DNA of 29,447 nt from an uncultured Eubacteriales bacterium (lineage in GTDB: Bacteria; Bacillota; Clostridia; Lachnospirales; Lachnospiraceae): NCBI GenBank assembly GCA_900549105.1, contig URND01000027.1:1-29447 (forward strand). The letters run 5' to 3'. A program made the translations under genes and the position numbers. The notes under the pieces are model-generated. The model did not search any database, was not told the origin of the DNA, and saw nothing but the letters and a program-made list of their open reading frames with translations. Shown one piece after another: positions 21,703 through 29,447 of the stretch; the first letter of the stretch is position 1; each line of letters begins with the position of its first letter.

Positions 21703-22932
21703 ATGAAATCGGACATTATTGTTATCGGTGGCGGCGCATCGGGTATGGCTGCCGCCATTTGTGCTTCACGCCAGGGCGCTTCCGTTCTCATTTTAGAGCG
21801 TATGCCAAAGGTTGGAAAAAAACTGCTGGCTACAGGCAACGGAAAATGCAATTTTACAAATAGATATATGAATGTGAAATGCTATCACAGCAGGCAGCCT
21901 GAGAGAGTGGAAGCCGTTTTAAGTGCCTTCGGTCAAAAAGCAGCGGAAAGGTTTTTTGCCGAATTGGGTATTCTTCCAAAGGTAAAGGAAGGTTATGTCT
22001 ATCCGAATTCCATGCAGGCCGCATCCATATTGGATGCTCTGCGTTTTGAGCTGGAGCGGCTGCAGGTGACAGTTCGGACTGATGTGGAAGTCCGGGGTGT
22101 CCGGGCAAAAGGAAAAGGCTTCCAGATAGATGCCGAAAAAGAGGTGTTTCACTGCCGGAGATTGATTCTGGCCTGCGGAGGGAAAGCCTCACAAAAGCTT
22201 GGCTCCGACGGCAGCGGGTATGGGCTCGCAGCGGCGTTGGGCCATTCGATTGTCCCGGTGGTTCCGGCGCTGACAGGGCTAAGGGCCGGAGAAAAGGTAT
22301 ACAAGGCGCTGTCGGGAATCCGGACAGAGGCGGCCCTTCAATTGTTAATTGATGGGAAGACCGTGGATAAACACCGGGGAGAGATTCAATTTGCAGATTA
22401 TGGTATTTCGGGTATCCCGGTATTTCAGGTCAGCGGGCAGGCGGCTTATGGACTTCTGGCAGGTCGGCAGGTTCAGTGCATGTTGGATTTTTTCCCGGAT
22501 TGGAGCAGAGAAACATTGATTCAATTTCTCAAAGAGCGGATTATCCGTTTTCAGGGGCGGCCCGGCGAAGTTTTTGAGACAGGCCTTTTAAACCGGAAAC
22601 TGATGCATGAGTGCATGAAGCTGGCGAAAACTCAGGGGGATGGACTGCCAAAGGCGGAGAAGCTCGCGGAAATACTGAAACATTTTCCGGCTACAATTGT
22701 CGGAAGCCGGGGTTACGATTTTGCCCAGGTCTGCGCCGGAGGCGTTGATTTAAACGAAGTATCTCCGGCAAATTGCGAATCCCTTCTCCATCCGGGACTG
22801 TATATTGTTGGGGAGCTGCTGGATGCCGACGGCATTTGCGGCGGCTATAATCTGCAATGGGCGTGGTCGACGGGCTCTTTGGCCGGGACTGCGGCCGGAA
22901 AGGAATGTCATGCTTCGTATCGGACAAATTAG
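21703..22932 (+). CDS. HI0933/BaiN-family NAD(P)/FAD-dependent oxidoreductase
   Basis: The 409-residue flavoprotein starts with a Rossmann FAD motif, DIIVIGGGASGMAAAICASRQG, and has the family signatures KVGKKLLATGNGKCNFTN, ACGGKASQKLGSDGSGYGLA and, at the end, AQVCAGGVDLNEVSP and DADGICGGYNLQWAWSTG. These mark the HI0933/YhiN/BaiN family. In bile-acid-converting clostridia BaiN acts on steroids, but most members have unknown substrates, so no bile-acid role is claimed. The start is ATG 21703, with AGGAGAG nine bases upstream, rather than ATG 21658. It overlaps the next flavoprotein gene by 23 bases. Confidence 0.9.
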   Translation: MKSDIIVIGGGASGMAAAICASRQGASVLILERMPKVGKKLLATGNGKCNFTNRYMNVKCYHSRQPERVEAVLSAFGQKAAERFFAELGILPKVKEGYVYPNSMQAASILDALRFELERLQVTVRTDVEVRGVRAKGKGFQIDAEKEVFHCRRLILACGGKASQKLGSDGSGYGLAAALGHSIVPVVPALTGLRAGEKVYKALSGIRTEAALQLLIDGKTVDKHRGEIQFADYGISGIPVFQVSGQAAYGLLAGRQVQCMLDFFPDWSRETLIQFLKERIIRFQGRPGEVFETGLLNRKLMHECMKLAKTQGDGLPKAEKLAEILKHFPATIVGSRGYDFAQVCAGGVDLNEVSPANCESLLHPGLYIVGELLDADGICGGYNLQWAWSTGSLAGTAAGKECHASYRTN

Positions 22933-24532
22933 AATTCCTTATCGGGAGGGGGAGGACCGGGTTTTTGCCGCGGTCTTAAAAAAATTACATATACAGGAAA
23001 AGGACGTCGAAAATTGGAAAATTTTTAAAAAATCCATTGACGCCCGAAAAAAGCAGGAGATTATGGCTGTTTATACGGTGGATGTTCAGTTAAAGCGGGA
23101 AAAGGCTTTTATGAAACGAAACCGGAATAAAAATATACGCAGCGTTGAGGATAAACCCTATGTTTTTCCGGGAGCCGGAGATAAAAAGCTGACGCATCCG
23201 ATAATTATTGTGGGGAGCGGCCCGGCAGGACTGTTCTGCGCCCTGATGCTGGCGCGCCACGGCTATCGGCCCATTCTTTTGGAACGGGGAATGGATGTGG
23301 AACGGCGTCAGAAAGCCGTGCGGCGATTTTGGGATGACGGTGAATTTCAGCCGGAAACCAATGTCCAGTTCGGCGAGGGCGGCGCCGGAACCTTCTCCGA
23401 CGGCAAATTAAATACACTGGTTAAAGACCCGGTGGGGCGGCATCGGAAAGTTTTGGAGCTGTTTGTAGAGTTTGGCGCAGATTCAGAGATTATGTATGTC
23501 AATAAACCCCATATCGGCACCGATGTGCTGTGCCATATTGTCCGGGCGATGCGGGAAGAAATTATTGCTCTGGGCGGCGAAGTCCGTTTTGAAAACAAGC
23601 TTACGGATATCCGCACGGAAAAGGGCCGTCTTAAAGCAGTCTGTGTCAATAATGAGACCTGGATAGACTGCGAATGTCTTGTTCTGGCTGTGGGCCACAG
23701 TGCGAGAGATACCTTTTATATGCTGAAAAAGCGGGGAATTCCGATGACTGCCAAATCCTTTGCCATCGGGCTTCGGATGGAACATCCCCAGGCGATGATT
23801 AATCAGTCCCAGTACGGCAGTCCTTCCGATGATATTCTGGGCAGCGCTTCCTATAAGCTGACCCATACCGCTTCCAATGGCCGCGGCGTCTATACTTTTT
23901 GTATGTGTCCCGGCGGCTATGTGGTGAACGCCTCTTCCGAGGAAGGCGGCTGTGTGGTTAATGGAATGAGCTACCACGGGCGGGACTCAGAAAACGCCAA
24001 CAGTGCGGTGATTGCCACCGTGACACCGGAAGATTTTCCTTCGGAGGATGTTCTGGCCGGGGTGGAATTTCAGCGGCTTTGGGAGCACAGGGCTTATCTG
24101 GCAGGAAAGGGAAAAGTGCCCGTCCAGCTTTACAGGGATTTTTGTGAAGGAAAAGTATCCGAAGCTTTTGGCGATGTTTTGCCGGTACATAAGGGCGGGA
24201 CGGCTTTTGCGGATTTAAATCAATGTCTGCCGAAGTATGTCTGCGACAGTCTGAAGGAGGGCATCGAAGCCTTTGGACATAAAATACAAAATTATAACCG
24301 GGGAGATGCCATTTTATCCGGGGTGGAAACGCGGACATCCTCCCCTGTCCGCATGGAGCGGAACAGGGAGTTTCAGTCAGAAATCGAAGGTATTTACCCC
24401 TGCGGCGAGGGCGCCGGATACGCCGGCGGCATCACGTCTGCGGCCATGGACGGGCTTCGTATTGCCGAGGCCATAAGAAAAGCATATTGCCCGAATGAAG
24501 GGATAAAAAATAAGACAGAAGAAAAAAGATAA
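22910..24532 (+). CDS. COG2509-type FAD-dependent dehydrogenase
   Basis: This is a 540-residue flavoprotein. The first ~90 residues form a small domain (IRIPYREGEDRVFAAVLKKLHI, then DARKKQEIMAVYTVDVQL). The FAD Rossmann motif follows at about 97-115 (PIIIVGSGPAGLFCALMLARHGY). Further family signatures are NVQFGEGGAGTFSDGKLNTLVKD, LAVGHSARDTFYMLKKRGI, AKSFAIGLRMEHPQ and the final YPCGEGAGYAGGITSAAMDG. The family is widespread in clostridia and its substrate is not known to me. ATG 22910 is chosen, with GGAAAGGA just upstream, inside the end of the preceding flavoprotein gene. The coupling suggests a shared task or shared regulation. proB follows after 14 bases. Confidence 0.88.
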   Translation: MLRIGQIRIPYREGEDRVFAAVLKKLHIQEKDVENWKIFKKSIDARKKQEIMAVYTVDVQLKREKAFMKRNRNKNIRSVEDKPYVFPGAGDKKLTHPIIIVGSGPAGLFCALMLARHGYRPILLERGMDVERRQKAVRRFWDDGEFQPETNVQFGEGGAGTFSDGKLNTLVKDPVGRHRKVLELFVEFGADSEIMYVNKPHIGTDVLCHIVRAMREEIIALGGEVRFENKLTDIRTEKGRLKAVCVNNETWIDCECLVLAVGHSARDTFYMLKKRGIPMTAKSFAIGLRMEHPQAMINQSQYGSPSDDILGSASYKLTHTASNGRGVYTFCMCPGGYVVNASSEEGGCVVNGMSYHGRDSENANSAVIATVTPEDFPSEDVLAGVEFQRLWEHRAYLAGKGKVPVQLYRDFCEGKVSEAFGDVLPVHKGGTAFADLNQCLPKYVCDSLKEGIEAFGHKIQNYNRGDAILSGVETRTSSPVRMERNREFQSEIEGIYPCGEGAGYAGGITSAAMDGLRIAEAIRKAYCPNEGIKNKTEEKR

Positions 24533-24546
24533 GTGGAGGAATCATC

Positions 24547-25392
24547 ATGTGTGACAGAGCTTCTTTGAAGCAAAAAAAACGAATTGTAGTCAAGGTCGGT
24601 TCATCTTCCCTTGTGCATGAAGAAACCGGATTGATGGATTTATTTAAGCTGGAACAGCTTGTGCGTATTTTATGCGACTTGCGGAATCAGGGAAAGGAAG
24701 TTGTTCTTGTTTCCTCGGGAGCCATCGGCGCCGGAAGAAGAGTGCTTGGATTAAATGAACGCCCCTCCACGCTGCCCATGAAGCAGGCCTGCGCCTCGGT
24801 TGGCCAGGGCGCTTTAATTGGGCTGTATCAGCGTTTGTTTAATGAATACCATCAGGTCAGCTCCCAGATTTTGATGACAAAGCATACGATTATCCGTGAA
24901 AAGAGCGTATTTAACGCCAAAAACACCTTTAATCAGCTTTTGAAGATGGGCGTTATCCCTATTGTAAATGAAAACGATACCGTCTCCACGGATGAGATTG
25001 AGTTTGGCGATAACGATACATTGTCGGCGGTGGTCGCCGCATTGATTAACGCAGATTTGCTCATTCTCATGTCGGATATTGACGGTTTATATACAGATGA
25101 TCCGAATAAAAACCCGGAGGCCAGATTTATCGAGTGTGTTCCGAAAATAGACAAAAATCTCTATAATATGGCGAAGGGGGCCGGGAGCGATTTCGGCACG
25201 GGCGGCATGGTTACAAAAATTGATGCGGCGCGGATTGCGACCGATGCGGGCTGCGATATGATTATTGCCAACGGAAAAGACTTTCATCATATTCATGATA
25301 TTGTTTATGGCGAACCGATAGGAACCTTGTTTTTGGCCCATAAAAATGAAGATTTTGATTTAAAACGATATATTGAGGGGGAACGGCATTGA
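24547..25392 (+). CDS. proB: Glutamate 5-kinase ProB, without PUA domain
   Basis: ProB phosphorylates glutamate to gamma-glutamyl phosphate, the first step of proline synthesis. The 281-residue product contains the amino-acid kinase motifs KRIVVKVGSSSLV, LVSSGAIGAGRRVLG, IPIVNENDTVSTDEIEFGDNDTLSA, LMSDIDGLYTDDP and GTGGMVTKIDAARIA. It stops where the PUA RNA-binding-like domain of many bacterial ProB proteins (about 365 residues) would begin. PUA-less forms are known and are expected to retain kinase activity. The ATG has GTGGAGG upstream. The stop codon TGA overlaps the ATG of the next gene by one base. Confidence 0.96.
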   Translation: MCDRASLKQKKRIVVKVGSSSLVHEETGLMDLFKLEQLVRILCDLRNQGKEVVLVSSGAIGAGRRVLGLNERPSTLPMKQACASVGQGALIGLYQRLFNEYHQVSSQILMTKHTIIREKSVFNAKNTFNQLLKMGVIPIVNENDTVSTDEIEFGDNDTLSAVVAALINADLLILMSDIDGLYTDDPNKNPEARFIECVPKIDKNLYNMAKGAGSDFGTGGMVTKIDAARIATDAGCDMIIANGKDFHHIHDIVYGEPIGTLFLAHKNEDFDLKRYIEGERH

Positions 25393-25616
25393 TGACAGAT
25401 AAAGATATTGCACGGATTAATGAACTTTACAAAAAATCCAAAACTCCGGAGGGATTGACGCCGGAGGAAAAAATTGAGCAGGCAGAACTCCGGGGAGCTT
25501 TTCTTGCCTCCGTGCGGAACAATCTTAAAGGCCAACTCGATACCATTAAGATTCAAAAACCCGATGGAACCATTGTTGACTTAAAGAAGAAACATCAGGA
25601 AAAATATGGAAACTAA
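25392..25616 (+). CDS. DUF896 (YnzC/UPF0291) small protein
   Basis: The 74-residue protein starts MTDKDIARINELYKKSKTPEGLTPEEKIEQAELR and ends with an HQEKYGN tail, the pattern of the DUF896 family (B. subtilis YnzC, a helical hairpin protein). Its role is unknown. The ATG at 25392 shares its A with the proB stop codon and has AGGGGGAAC upstream. A TTG directly before it would add one residue and is less likely. It overlaps the folate gene by 11 bases. This gene is conserved between proB and proA in related Lachnospiraceae as far as I recall. Confidence 0.93.
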   Translation: MTDKDIARINELYKKSKTPEGLTPEEKIEQAELRGAFLASVRNNLKGQLDTIKIQKPDGTIVDLKKKHQEKYGN

Positions 25617-26244
25617 AATTCTGGAAAAGAAAGCTTTAAGAAAGGAGATGAGCCGCCGCCGGAATGAAATGAAGCCGGAGAATATCCAAAAATCCAGCCG
25701 GGCGATATTCGAGAGGCTTTGTGCTCAGGAATTTTACCGGCAGGCTTCTATCATCTTTTCTTATGCCAGTTTTCGAAGTGAAGCGGACACCTGGCATTTT
25801 AACCGGCAGGTACTTGCCGACGGCAAGATTTTAGCCCTGCCGAAGGTGGTTGGAAAAGAGAAAATGGAATTTTATCATATAAAGTCCATGGAACAGCTTG
25901 TTCCGGGATATATGGGAATCCGGGAGCCGGGGCCGGAGTGCCCGCCGGTGAATACTGTCCGGCCTGAAGGCCGGAGGGGAATTATTCTGGTTCCCGGCCT
26001 GGCTTTTGATAAGAACTTTTACCGTCTCGGCTATGGCGGCGGTTATTACGACAGATTTCTGTCTGCCGCTGTTTTTAAACGGGATGCGGACCGGGCTGAA
26101 AAAAAGACCGGACGGCGCCTTGTAAGCTGCGGGATAGCCTATGACGGGCAGATTGTAGAACAGGTACCTAGGGAAGCGACAGACTGCTCCCTGGATTATA
26201 TTGTTACTGAAACAGGAATCTTAGAAAGGATGGATGAAAAATGA
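25606..26244 (+). CDS. 5-formyltetrahydrofolate cyclo-ligase
   Basis: This enzyme converts 5-formyl-THF with ATP to 5,10-methenyl-THF, returning the dead-end folate to one-carbon metabolism. The 212-residue product has the family signature LVPGLAFDKNFYRLGYGGGYYDRFL and the earlier IIFSYASFRSEADTWHF and LALPKV segments. The N-terminal KKALRKEMSRRRNEM is typical. The insertion around residues 162-172 (KRDADRAEKKTGRR) is somewhat long. It overlaps the DUF896 gene by 11 bases and proA by 4 (ATGA), so all five genes of this cluster are translationally linked. Confidence 0.95.
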   Translation: METKILEKKALRKEMSRRRNEMKPENIQKSSRAIFERLCAQEFYRQASIIFSYASFRSEADTWHFNRQVLADGKILALPKVVGKEKMEFYHIKSMEQLVPGYMGIREPGPECPPVNTVRPEGRRGIILVPGLAFDKNFYRLGYGGGYYDRFLSAAVFKRDADRAEKKTGRRLVSCGIAYDGQIVEQVPREATDCSLDYIVTETGILERMDEK

Positions 26245-27485
26245 CACTGGAAATGTTGGGAATACAGGCCAAACAGGCCGAAAGAGAATTGCTCCGATTA
26301 AATGCAACAAAAAAGAATGAATGTCTCCAGGCAGTGGCTGACGGGCTTATTGCCGGAAGTGAAGAGATTTTAAAGGCGAATGAAGAGGATGTGCGTGCTG
26401 CCCGGGAAAAGGGGATGAGCGAATCTCTTGTGGACCGTCTCGCCCTGAGCAAAGAACGTATCCATTCCATGGCGGAAGGACTGGTGTCCCTGATTGGTTT
26501 GGAGGACCCGATTGGAGAAATCCTCGAAGCAAAGATTCGGCCAAACGGCCTTGAAATCGGCAAAAAGCGGGTGCCTTTGGGAGTTATCGGCATTATTTAT
26601 GAGTCCCGCCCAAATGTCACAGCCGATGCCTTCGGCCTTTGTTTTAAGACAAGCAACGCTGTTATATTAAAGGGCGGCAGCGATGCGCTCCATTCCAATA
26701 AAGCCATTGTTGATATGATTCGCCGGACGCTCCATGCCTGCGGTGTGACGCCGGATGCCATTCAGCTTGTGGAAGATACAAACAGGGAAACTGCAAAGAA
26801 ACTTATGCAGATGAACCAGTATCTCGATGTGCTCATTCCACGGGGCGGCGCCGGGCTGATTCGGACCGTTGTGGAGAACAGCACTGTCCCGGTGATTGAA
26901 ACAGGCACGGGGAACTGTCATATTTATGTGGATGATTCCGCCGATATCGAAATGGCTGTAAATATCATCGATAACGCAAAAACTCAGCGGACCGGCGTTT
27001 GCAACGCATGCGAATCCCTGTTGATTCATAAAGATATTGTGGAGCAGGTGCTTCCTGCAATTTGTGAACGGCTCTTTAAGAAAAATGTGGAAATCCGGGG
27101 CGATGAAAATTGCTGTCGTTTGAACGGGCAGATTGTTCCGGCAACCGAAGAGGACTGGGGACAGGAATACCTGGATTACATACTTTCCGCCAAGGTTGTT
27201 GAAAGTCTCGATGAAGCCATCGCCCACATTAACAAATACAATACAAAACATTCGGAAGCCATTATCACAAAGGATTATGAACATGCCCGCCGTTTTCTCG
27301 ATGAAGTGGATGCCGCGGCGGTTTATGTCAATGCTTCAACCCGGTTTACCGATGGCTTTGAATTCGGCTTTGGCGCGGAAATCGGTATCAGTACCCAGAA
27401 ACTCCATGCCCGGGGACCGATGGGTCTTAAGGAACTGACAACAACAAAATACATCATTTACGGCAATGGCCAGGTGCGGCCGTAA
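26241..27485 (+). CDS. proA: Gamma-glutamyl phosphate reductase ProA
   Basis: ProA reduces gamma-glutamyl phosphate with NADPH to glutamate semialdehyde, the second step of proline synthesis. The 414-residue protein has normal length and the aldehyde-dehydrogenase fold. The segments VPLGVIGIIYESRPNVTADA, LKGGSDALHSNKAI, IETGTGNCHIYVD, and TGVCNACESLL with the catalytic Cys at 257 are intact, as is FGFGAEIGISTQKLHARGPMGL. It acts together with ProB, encoded two genes upstream. proC is not in the window. Confidence 0.97.
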   Translation: MTLEMLGIQAKQAERELLRLNATKKNECLQAVADGLIAGSEEILKANEEDVRAAREKGMSESLVDRLALSKERIHSMAEGLVSLIGLEDPIGEILEAKIRPNGLEIGKKRVPLGVIGIIYESRPNVTADAFGLCFKTSNAVILKGGSDALHSNKAIVDMIRRTLHACGVTPDAIQLVEDTNRETAKKLMQMNQYLDVLIPRGGAGLIRTVVENSTVPVIETGTGNCHIYVDDSADIEMAVNIIDNAKTQRTGVCNACESLLIHKDIVEQVLPAICERLFKKNVEIRGDENCCRLNGQIVPATEEDWGQEYLDYILSAKVVESLDEAIAHINKYNTKHSEAIITKDYEHARRFLDEVDAAAVYVNASTRFTDGFEFGFGAEIGISTQKLHARGPMGLKELTTTKYIIYGNGQVRP

Positions 27486-27500
27486 TATACAGGGGGAACT

Positions 27501-28925
27501 ATGTTGACAGAACATCTTACGGAAGCTGAACGCCAGTATTATTATATGGGACAGTGCCGCCGGTGGGTGGAAGAACAGAAAGCAAAGCTCGGCCGCCCGC
27601 TGACGGCTTCGGTGGTAACCTTCGGGTGTCAGATGAATGCCCGAGATTCGGAAAAGCTCAGAGGGATTCTGGAAAATATCGGATATGAGATGATTGACTC
27701 AGAAAAGGCGGATTTTGTTATTTATAACACATGTACTGTCCGGGAAAATGCCAACCTGAGAGTTTACGGCCGTCTTGGGCAGATGAAACAGATAAAAAAG
27801 AAAAATCCTTCTATGCTGATCGCCCTCTGTGGCTGCATGATGCAGGAGCCGGAAGTCGTCGAAAAACTGAAAAAAAGCTATCGCCATGTGGATTTGATTT
27901 TTGGGACCCACAATATTTTCAAATTTGCCGAACTTATTTACCGGCGGATTACAGAAAATCAGATGGTTATTGATATATGGAAGGATACGGAGCAGATTGT
28001 TGAAGATTTGCCGAATGACCGGAAGTATTCTTTTAAAACGGGCATTAATATCATGTTTGGCTGCAACAATTTCTGCAGCTATTGTATCGTGCCTTATGTG
28101 CGGGGGCGGGAGCGGAGCCGTCAGCCGGAAGATATTATCCGGGAGATTGAAGATGCGGTGGCCGACGGTGTCGTTGAGGTGATGCTCCTTGGGCAGAATG
28201 TCAACTCCTACGGCAAAAATCTGGAAACGCCGATGAGCTTCGCCGAACTGCTCCGGCGGATCTGCCGGATTGAAGGACTCCTCCGGGTGCGCTTTATGAC
28301 GTCCCATCCAAAGGATTTGTCCGATGAACTGATTCAGGTTATGGCTGAGGAACCAAAAATCTGCCGTCACCTCCATCTGCCTCTCCAGTCCGGAAGTACG
28401 GAGATTTTAAAGAAAATGAACCGCAGGTACACAAAAGAAGACTACCTTTTGCTTGTGGATAAATTGCGGGCCGCCTGCCCGGACATCTCCCTGACAACGG
28501 ATATTATTGTCGGTTTTCCGGGGGAGACGGAGGAGGATTTCCTCGAAACAATGGATGTAGTGCGCAAAGTCGGCTATGACAGCGCTTATACCTTTATCTA
28601 TTCCAAACGTACCGGCACTCCGGCGGCTGTCATGGAAGATCAGGTGCCGGAAGCAGTGGTTAAAGACCGGTTTAACCGGCTTTTGGAGGAAGTCCAGAGC
28701 ATTGCGGCCAAAGTGTGCAGCCGCCATGAAGGGACTGTCCAGGATGTGCTGGTGGAAGAAATCAACCGGCAGGATGACCATCTGGTTACGGGGCGGCTGA
28801 GCAATAATACGGTGGTCCATTTTGCAGGGGACGCCTCGATGATTGGAGAAATTGTCCCGGTGCGCCTTACTTCCTGCAAAAACTTTTATTATATGGGCGA
28901 GCCTGTAAATTTAACGAAAAATTAA
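27501..28925 (+). CDS. miaB: tRNA-2-methylthio-N6-isopentenyladenosine synthase MiaB
   Basis: MiaB adds the 2-methylthio group to i6A37 in tRNAs that read UNN codons, using two [4Fe-4S] clusters. The 474-residue product has a UPF0004 domain with C43 (FGCQMN), C78 (YNTCTV) and C112 (LCGCMMQ). The radical SAM CxxxCxxC follows as C188, C192 and C195 (FGCNNFCSYC), and the C-terminal TRAM domain (about residues 410-474) ends in GEPVNLTKN. About 30 residues precede the first domain, as in other Firmicute MiaB proteins. SD GGGGGAAC precedes the ATG. It closes the proB-proA cluster. Confidence 0.97.
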   Translation: MLTEHLTEAERQYYYMGQCRRWVEEQKAKLGRPLTASVVTFGCQMNARDSEKLRGILENIGYEMIDSEKADFVIYNTCTVRENANLRVYGRLGQMKQIKKKNPSMLIALCGCMMQEPEVVEKLKKSYRHVDLIFGTHNIFKFAELIYRRITENQMVIDIWKDTEQIVEDLPNDRKYSFKTGINIMFGCNNFCSYCIVPYVRGRERSRQPEDIIREIEDAVADGVVEVMLLGQNVNSYGKNLETPMSFAELLRRICRIEGLLRVRFMTSHPKDLSDELIQVMAEEPKICRHLHLPLQSGSTEILKKMNRRYTKEDYLLLVDKLRAACPDISLTTDIIVGFPGETEEDFLETMDVVRKVGYDSAYTFIYSKRTGTPAAVMEDQVPEAVVKDRFNRLLEEVQSIAAKVCSRHEGTVQDVLVEEINRQDDHLVTGRLSNNTVVHFAGDASMIGEIVPVRLTSCKNFYYMGEPVNLTKN

Positions 28926-28930
28926 ATGGT

Positions 28931-29003
28931 CTTTCGGGCGGAATTATGAGAAATTAACAAAAATCAAATTTTTTGCAAAAAAATATTTATTTTTCCGCCG
29001 AAG
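28931..29003 (+). repeat. Distal inverted repeat between miaB and glnN
   Basis: CTTTCGGGCGGAA (28931-28943) can pair with TTCCGCCGAAG (28993-29003), allowing one or two bulged bases, around an AT-rich interior of about 49 bases. It may be a long RNA structure at the end of the miaB transcript or in the glnN leader. I see no known riboswitch pattern. Confidence 0.3.
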
Positions 29004-29030
29004 TATGCTAATCTATACACGAAGTCGGGC

Positions 29031-29066
29031 AAAGGTGTTCTCTATTCGTGGAGAGCACCTTTTTTA
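29031..29066 (+). terminator. Terminator between miaB and glnN (operon end or glnN leader attenuator)
   Basis: AAAGGTGTTCTC (29031-29042) pairs with GAGAGCACCTTT (29051-29062) with one G-U pair, followed by a T-run to 29065. It ends only about 40 bases before the glnN ATG. If a glnN promoter lies upstream (for example TATGCT at 29004), it would be a leader attenuator. Confidence 0.85.
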
Positions 29067-29104
29067 CTTATAATTCAAAAAAATATAGAGGAGAGGAATT
29101 ATCA

Positions 29105-29447
29105 ATGGCAAAAAAAATTGATGTAGCAGAAATTTTTGGTTCAGACGTTTTTGACGATGCAACCATGAAAGAAAGACTCCCAAAAAAGATTTACAAAGAA
29201 TTGAAACAGACAATTTCCGTAGGCGGAGAACTTGACAGCCATGTGGCTGAAGTCGTCGCCAATGAAATGAAGGATTGGGCGATTGAAAAAGGAGCTACCC
29301 ATTATACTCATTGGTTCCAGCCTTTAACAGGAACTACTGCTGAAAAGCATGATTCCTTCATCTCAGCTCCGCTTCCAAGCGGAAAGGTTCTGATGAGCTT
29401 TTCAGGAAAAGAACTGATCAAAGGTGAGCCGGATGCTTCTTCTTTCC
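29105..29447 (+). CDS. glnN: Type III glutamine synthetase GlnN, N-terminal part (3' truncated by window edge)
   Basis: GSIII makes glutamine from glutamate, ammonia and ATP. Only the first 114 codons are present. They read MAKKIDVAEIFGSDVFDDATMKERLPKKIYKELKQTI as the start, followed by AEVVANEMKDWAIEKGATHYTHWFQPLTGTTAEKHDSFI, which is diagnostic for the ~700-residue GSIII family (GlnN) rather than the ~450-residue GSI. The ATG follows GAGGAGAGGAA. The gene sits after a strong terminator that may be a regulatory attenuator, since GSIII genes of clostridia are often nitrogen-controlled. Confidence 0.95.
   Translation, partial: MAKKIDVAEIFGSDVFDDATMKERLPKKIYKELKQTISVGGELDSHVAEVVANEMKDWAIEKGATHYTHWFQPLTGTTAEKHDSFISAPLPSGKVLMSFSGKELIKGEPDASSF

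Noticed and set aside
28960..28990. TTTTTTGCA as a sigma-54 -12 element for glnN
   Set aside because: There is no GG at the required -24 distance (the bases there are AT-rich), so the site does not fit.
1..29447. CRISPR arrays, tRNA or rRNA genes, insertion sequences with terminal repeats, integrase genes
   Set aside because: None were recognised on reading the gaps and coding regions. The only mobility-related candidate is the Rpn-like nuclease gene, which lacks clear terminal repeats at both ends.

Overview
All genes in this window lie on the + strand and are tightly packed. They read as core chromosome of an anaerobic, spore-forming Firmicute, most likely Clostridia of the Lachnospiraceae type. 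The reasons are a short HisG paired with HisZ, the sporulation genes yqfC/yqfD, a BofC-like gene and a SpoVB-like flippase, a RecU resolvase, a type III glutamine synthetase, and the proB-DUF896-FTHF ligase-proA-miaB order. Base composition looks moderate in GC (not computed), with AT-rich gaps and one AT-richer insert-like gene near 14.0-15.0 kb. The family assignment is inference from gene content.

Layout. 2-3482: the 3' end of a YgiQ-type radical SAM gene, an unknown membrane protein, an RluA-type pseudouridine synthase, queG and recU. 3479-9461: a histidine cluster, hisZ-hisG-(internal promoter)-hisD-hisB-hisA-like-(HisF-like)HisIE, starting at a consensus promoter on the recU stop codon and ending at a terminator that overlaps the alaS promoter. 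9502-13490: alaS and a membrane-anchored CapA-family protein. 13499-13831: a compact rpsU (S21) unit with its own promoter, leader hairpin and terminator. 13840-15104: a Rpn/PD-(D/E)XK nuclease gene behind an AT-rich leader full of inverted repeats, closed by a terminator. 15151-18198: yqfC-yqfD-phoH-ybeY, preceded by a sigma-E-like promoter. 18226-21606: a DUF3048 lipoprotein, a SpoVB/MurJ-like flippase and a BofC-like exported protein. 21703-24532: two overlapping flavoprotein genes (HI0933/BaiN-like and COG2509-like). 24547-28925: proB, DUF896, 5-FTHF cyclo-ligase, proA and miaB. 29105-end: the 5' part of glnN (GSIII).

The most interesting region is the end of the histidine operon. The HisA-like protein has His at position 8, where HisA has its catalytic Asp, and has lost other substrate-loop residues. 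The next gene fuses intact HisI and HisE domains to an N-terminal HisF-shaped barrel in which both catalytic Asp positions and the GGG phosphate motif are gone. No hisH, hisF or hisC lies in the cluster. The operon therefore appears to carry a pair of degenerate HisA/HisF barrels of unknown role. The second most interesting signal is a long, nearly perfect palindrome around the start codon of the BofC-like gene, which holds its ribosome binding site and ATG in the loop and looks like a terminator on either strand.

All calls come from reading the sequence alone. No similarity search, folding or genome comparison was run.
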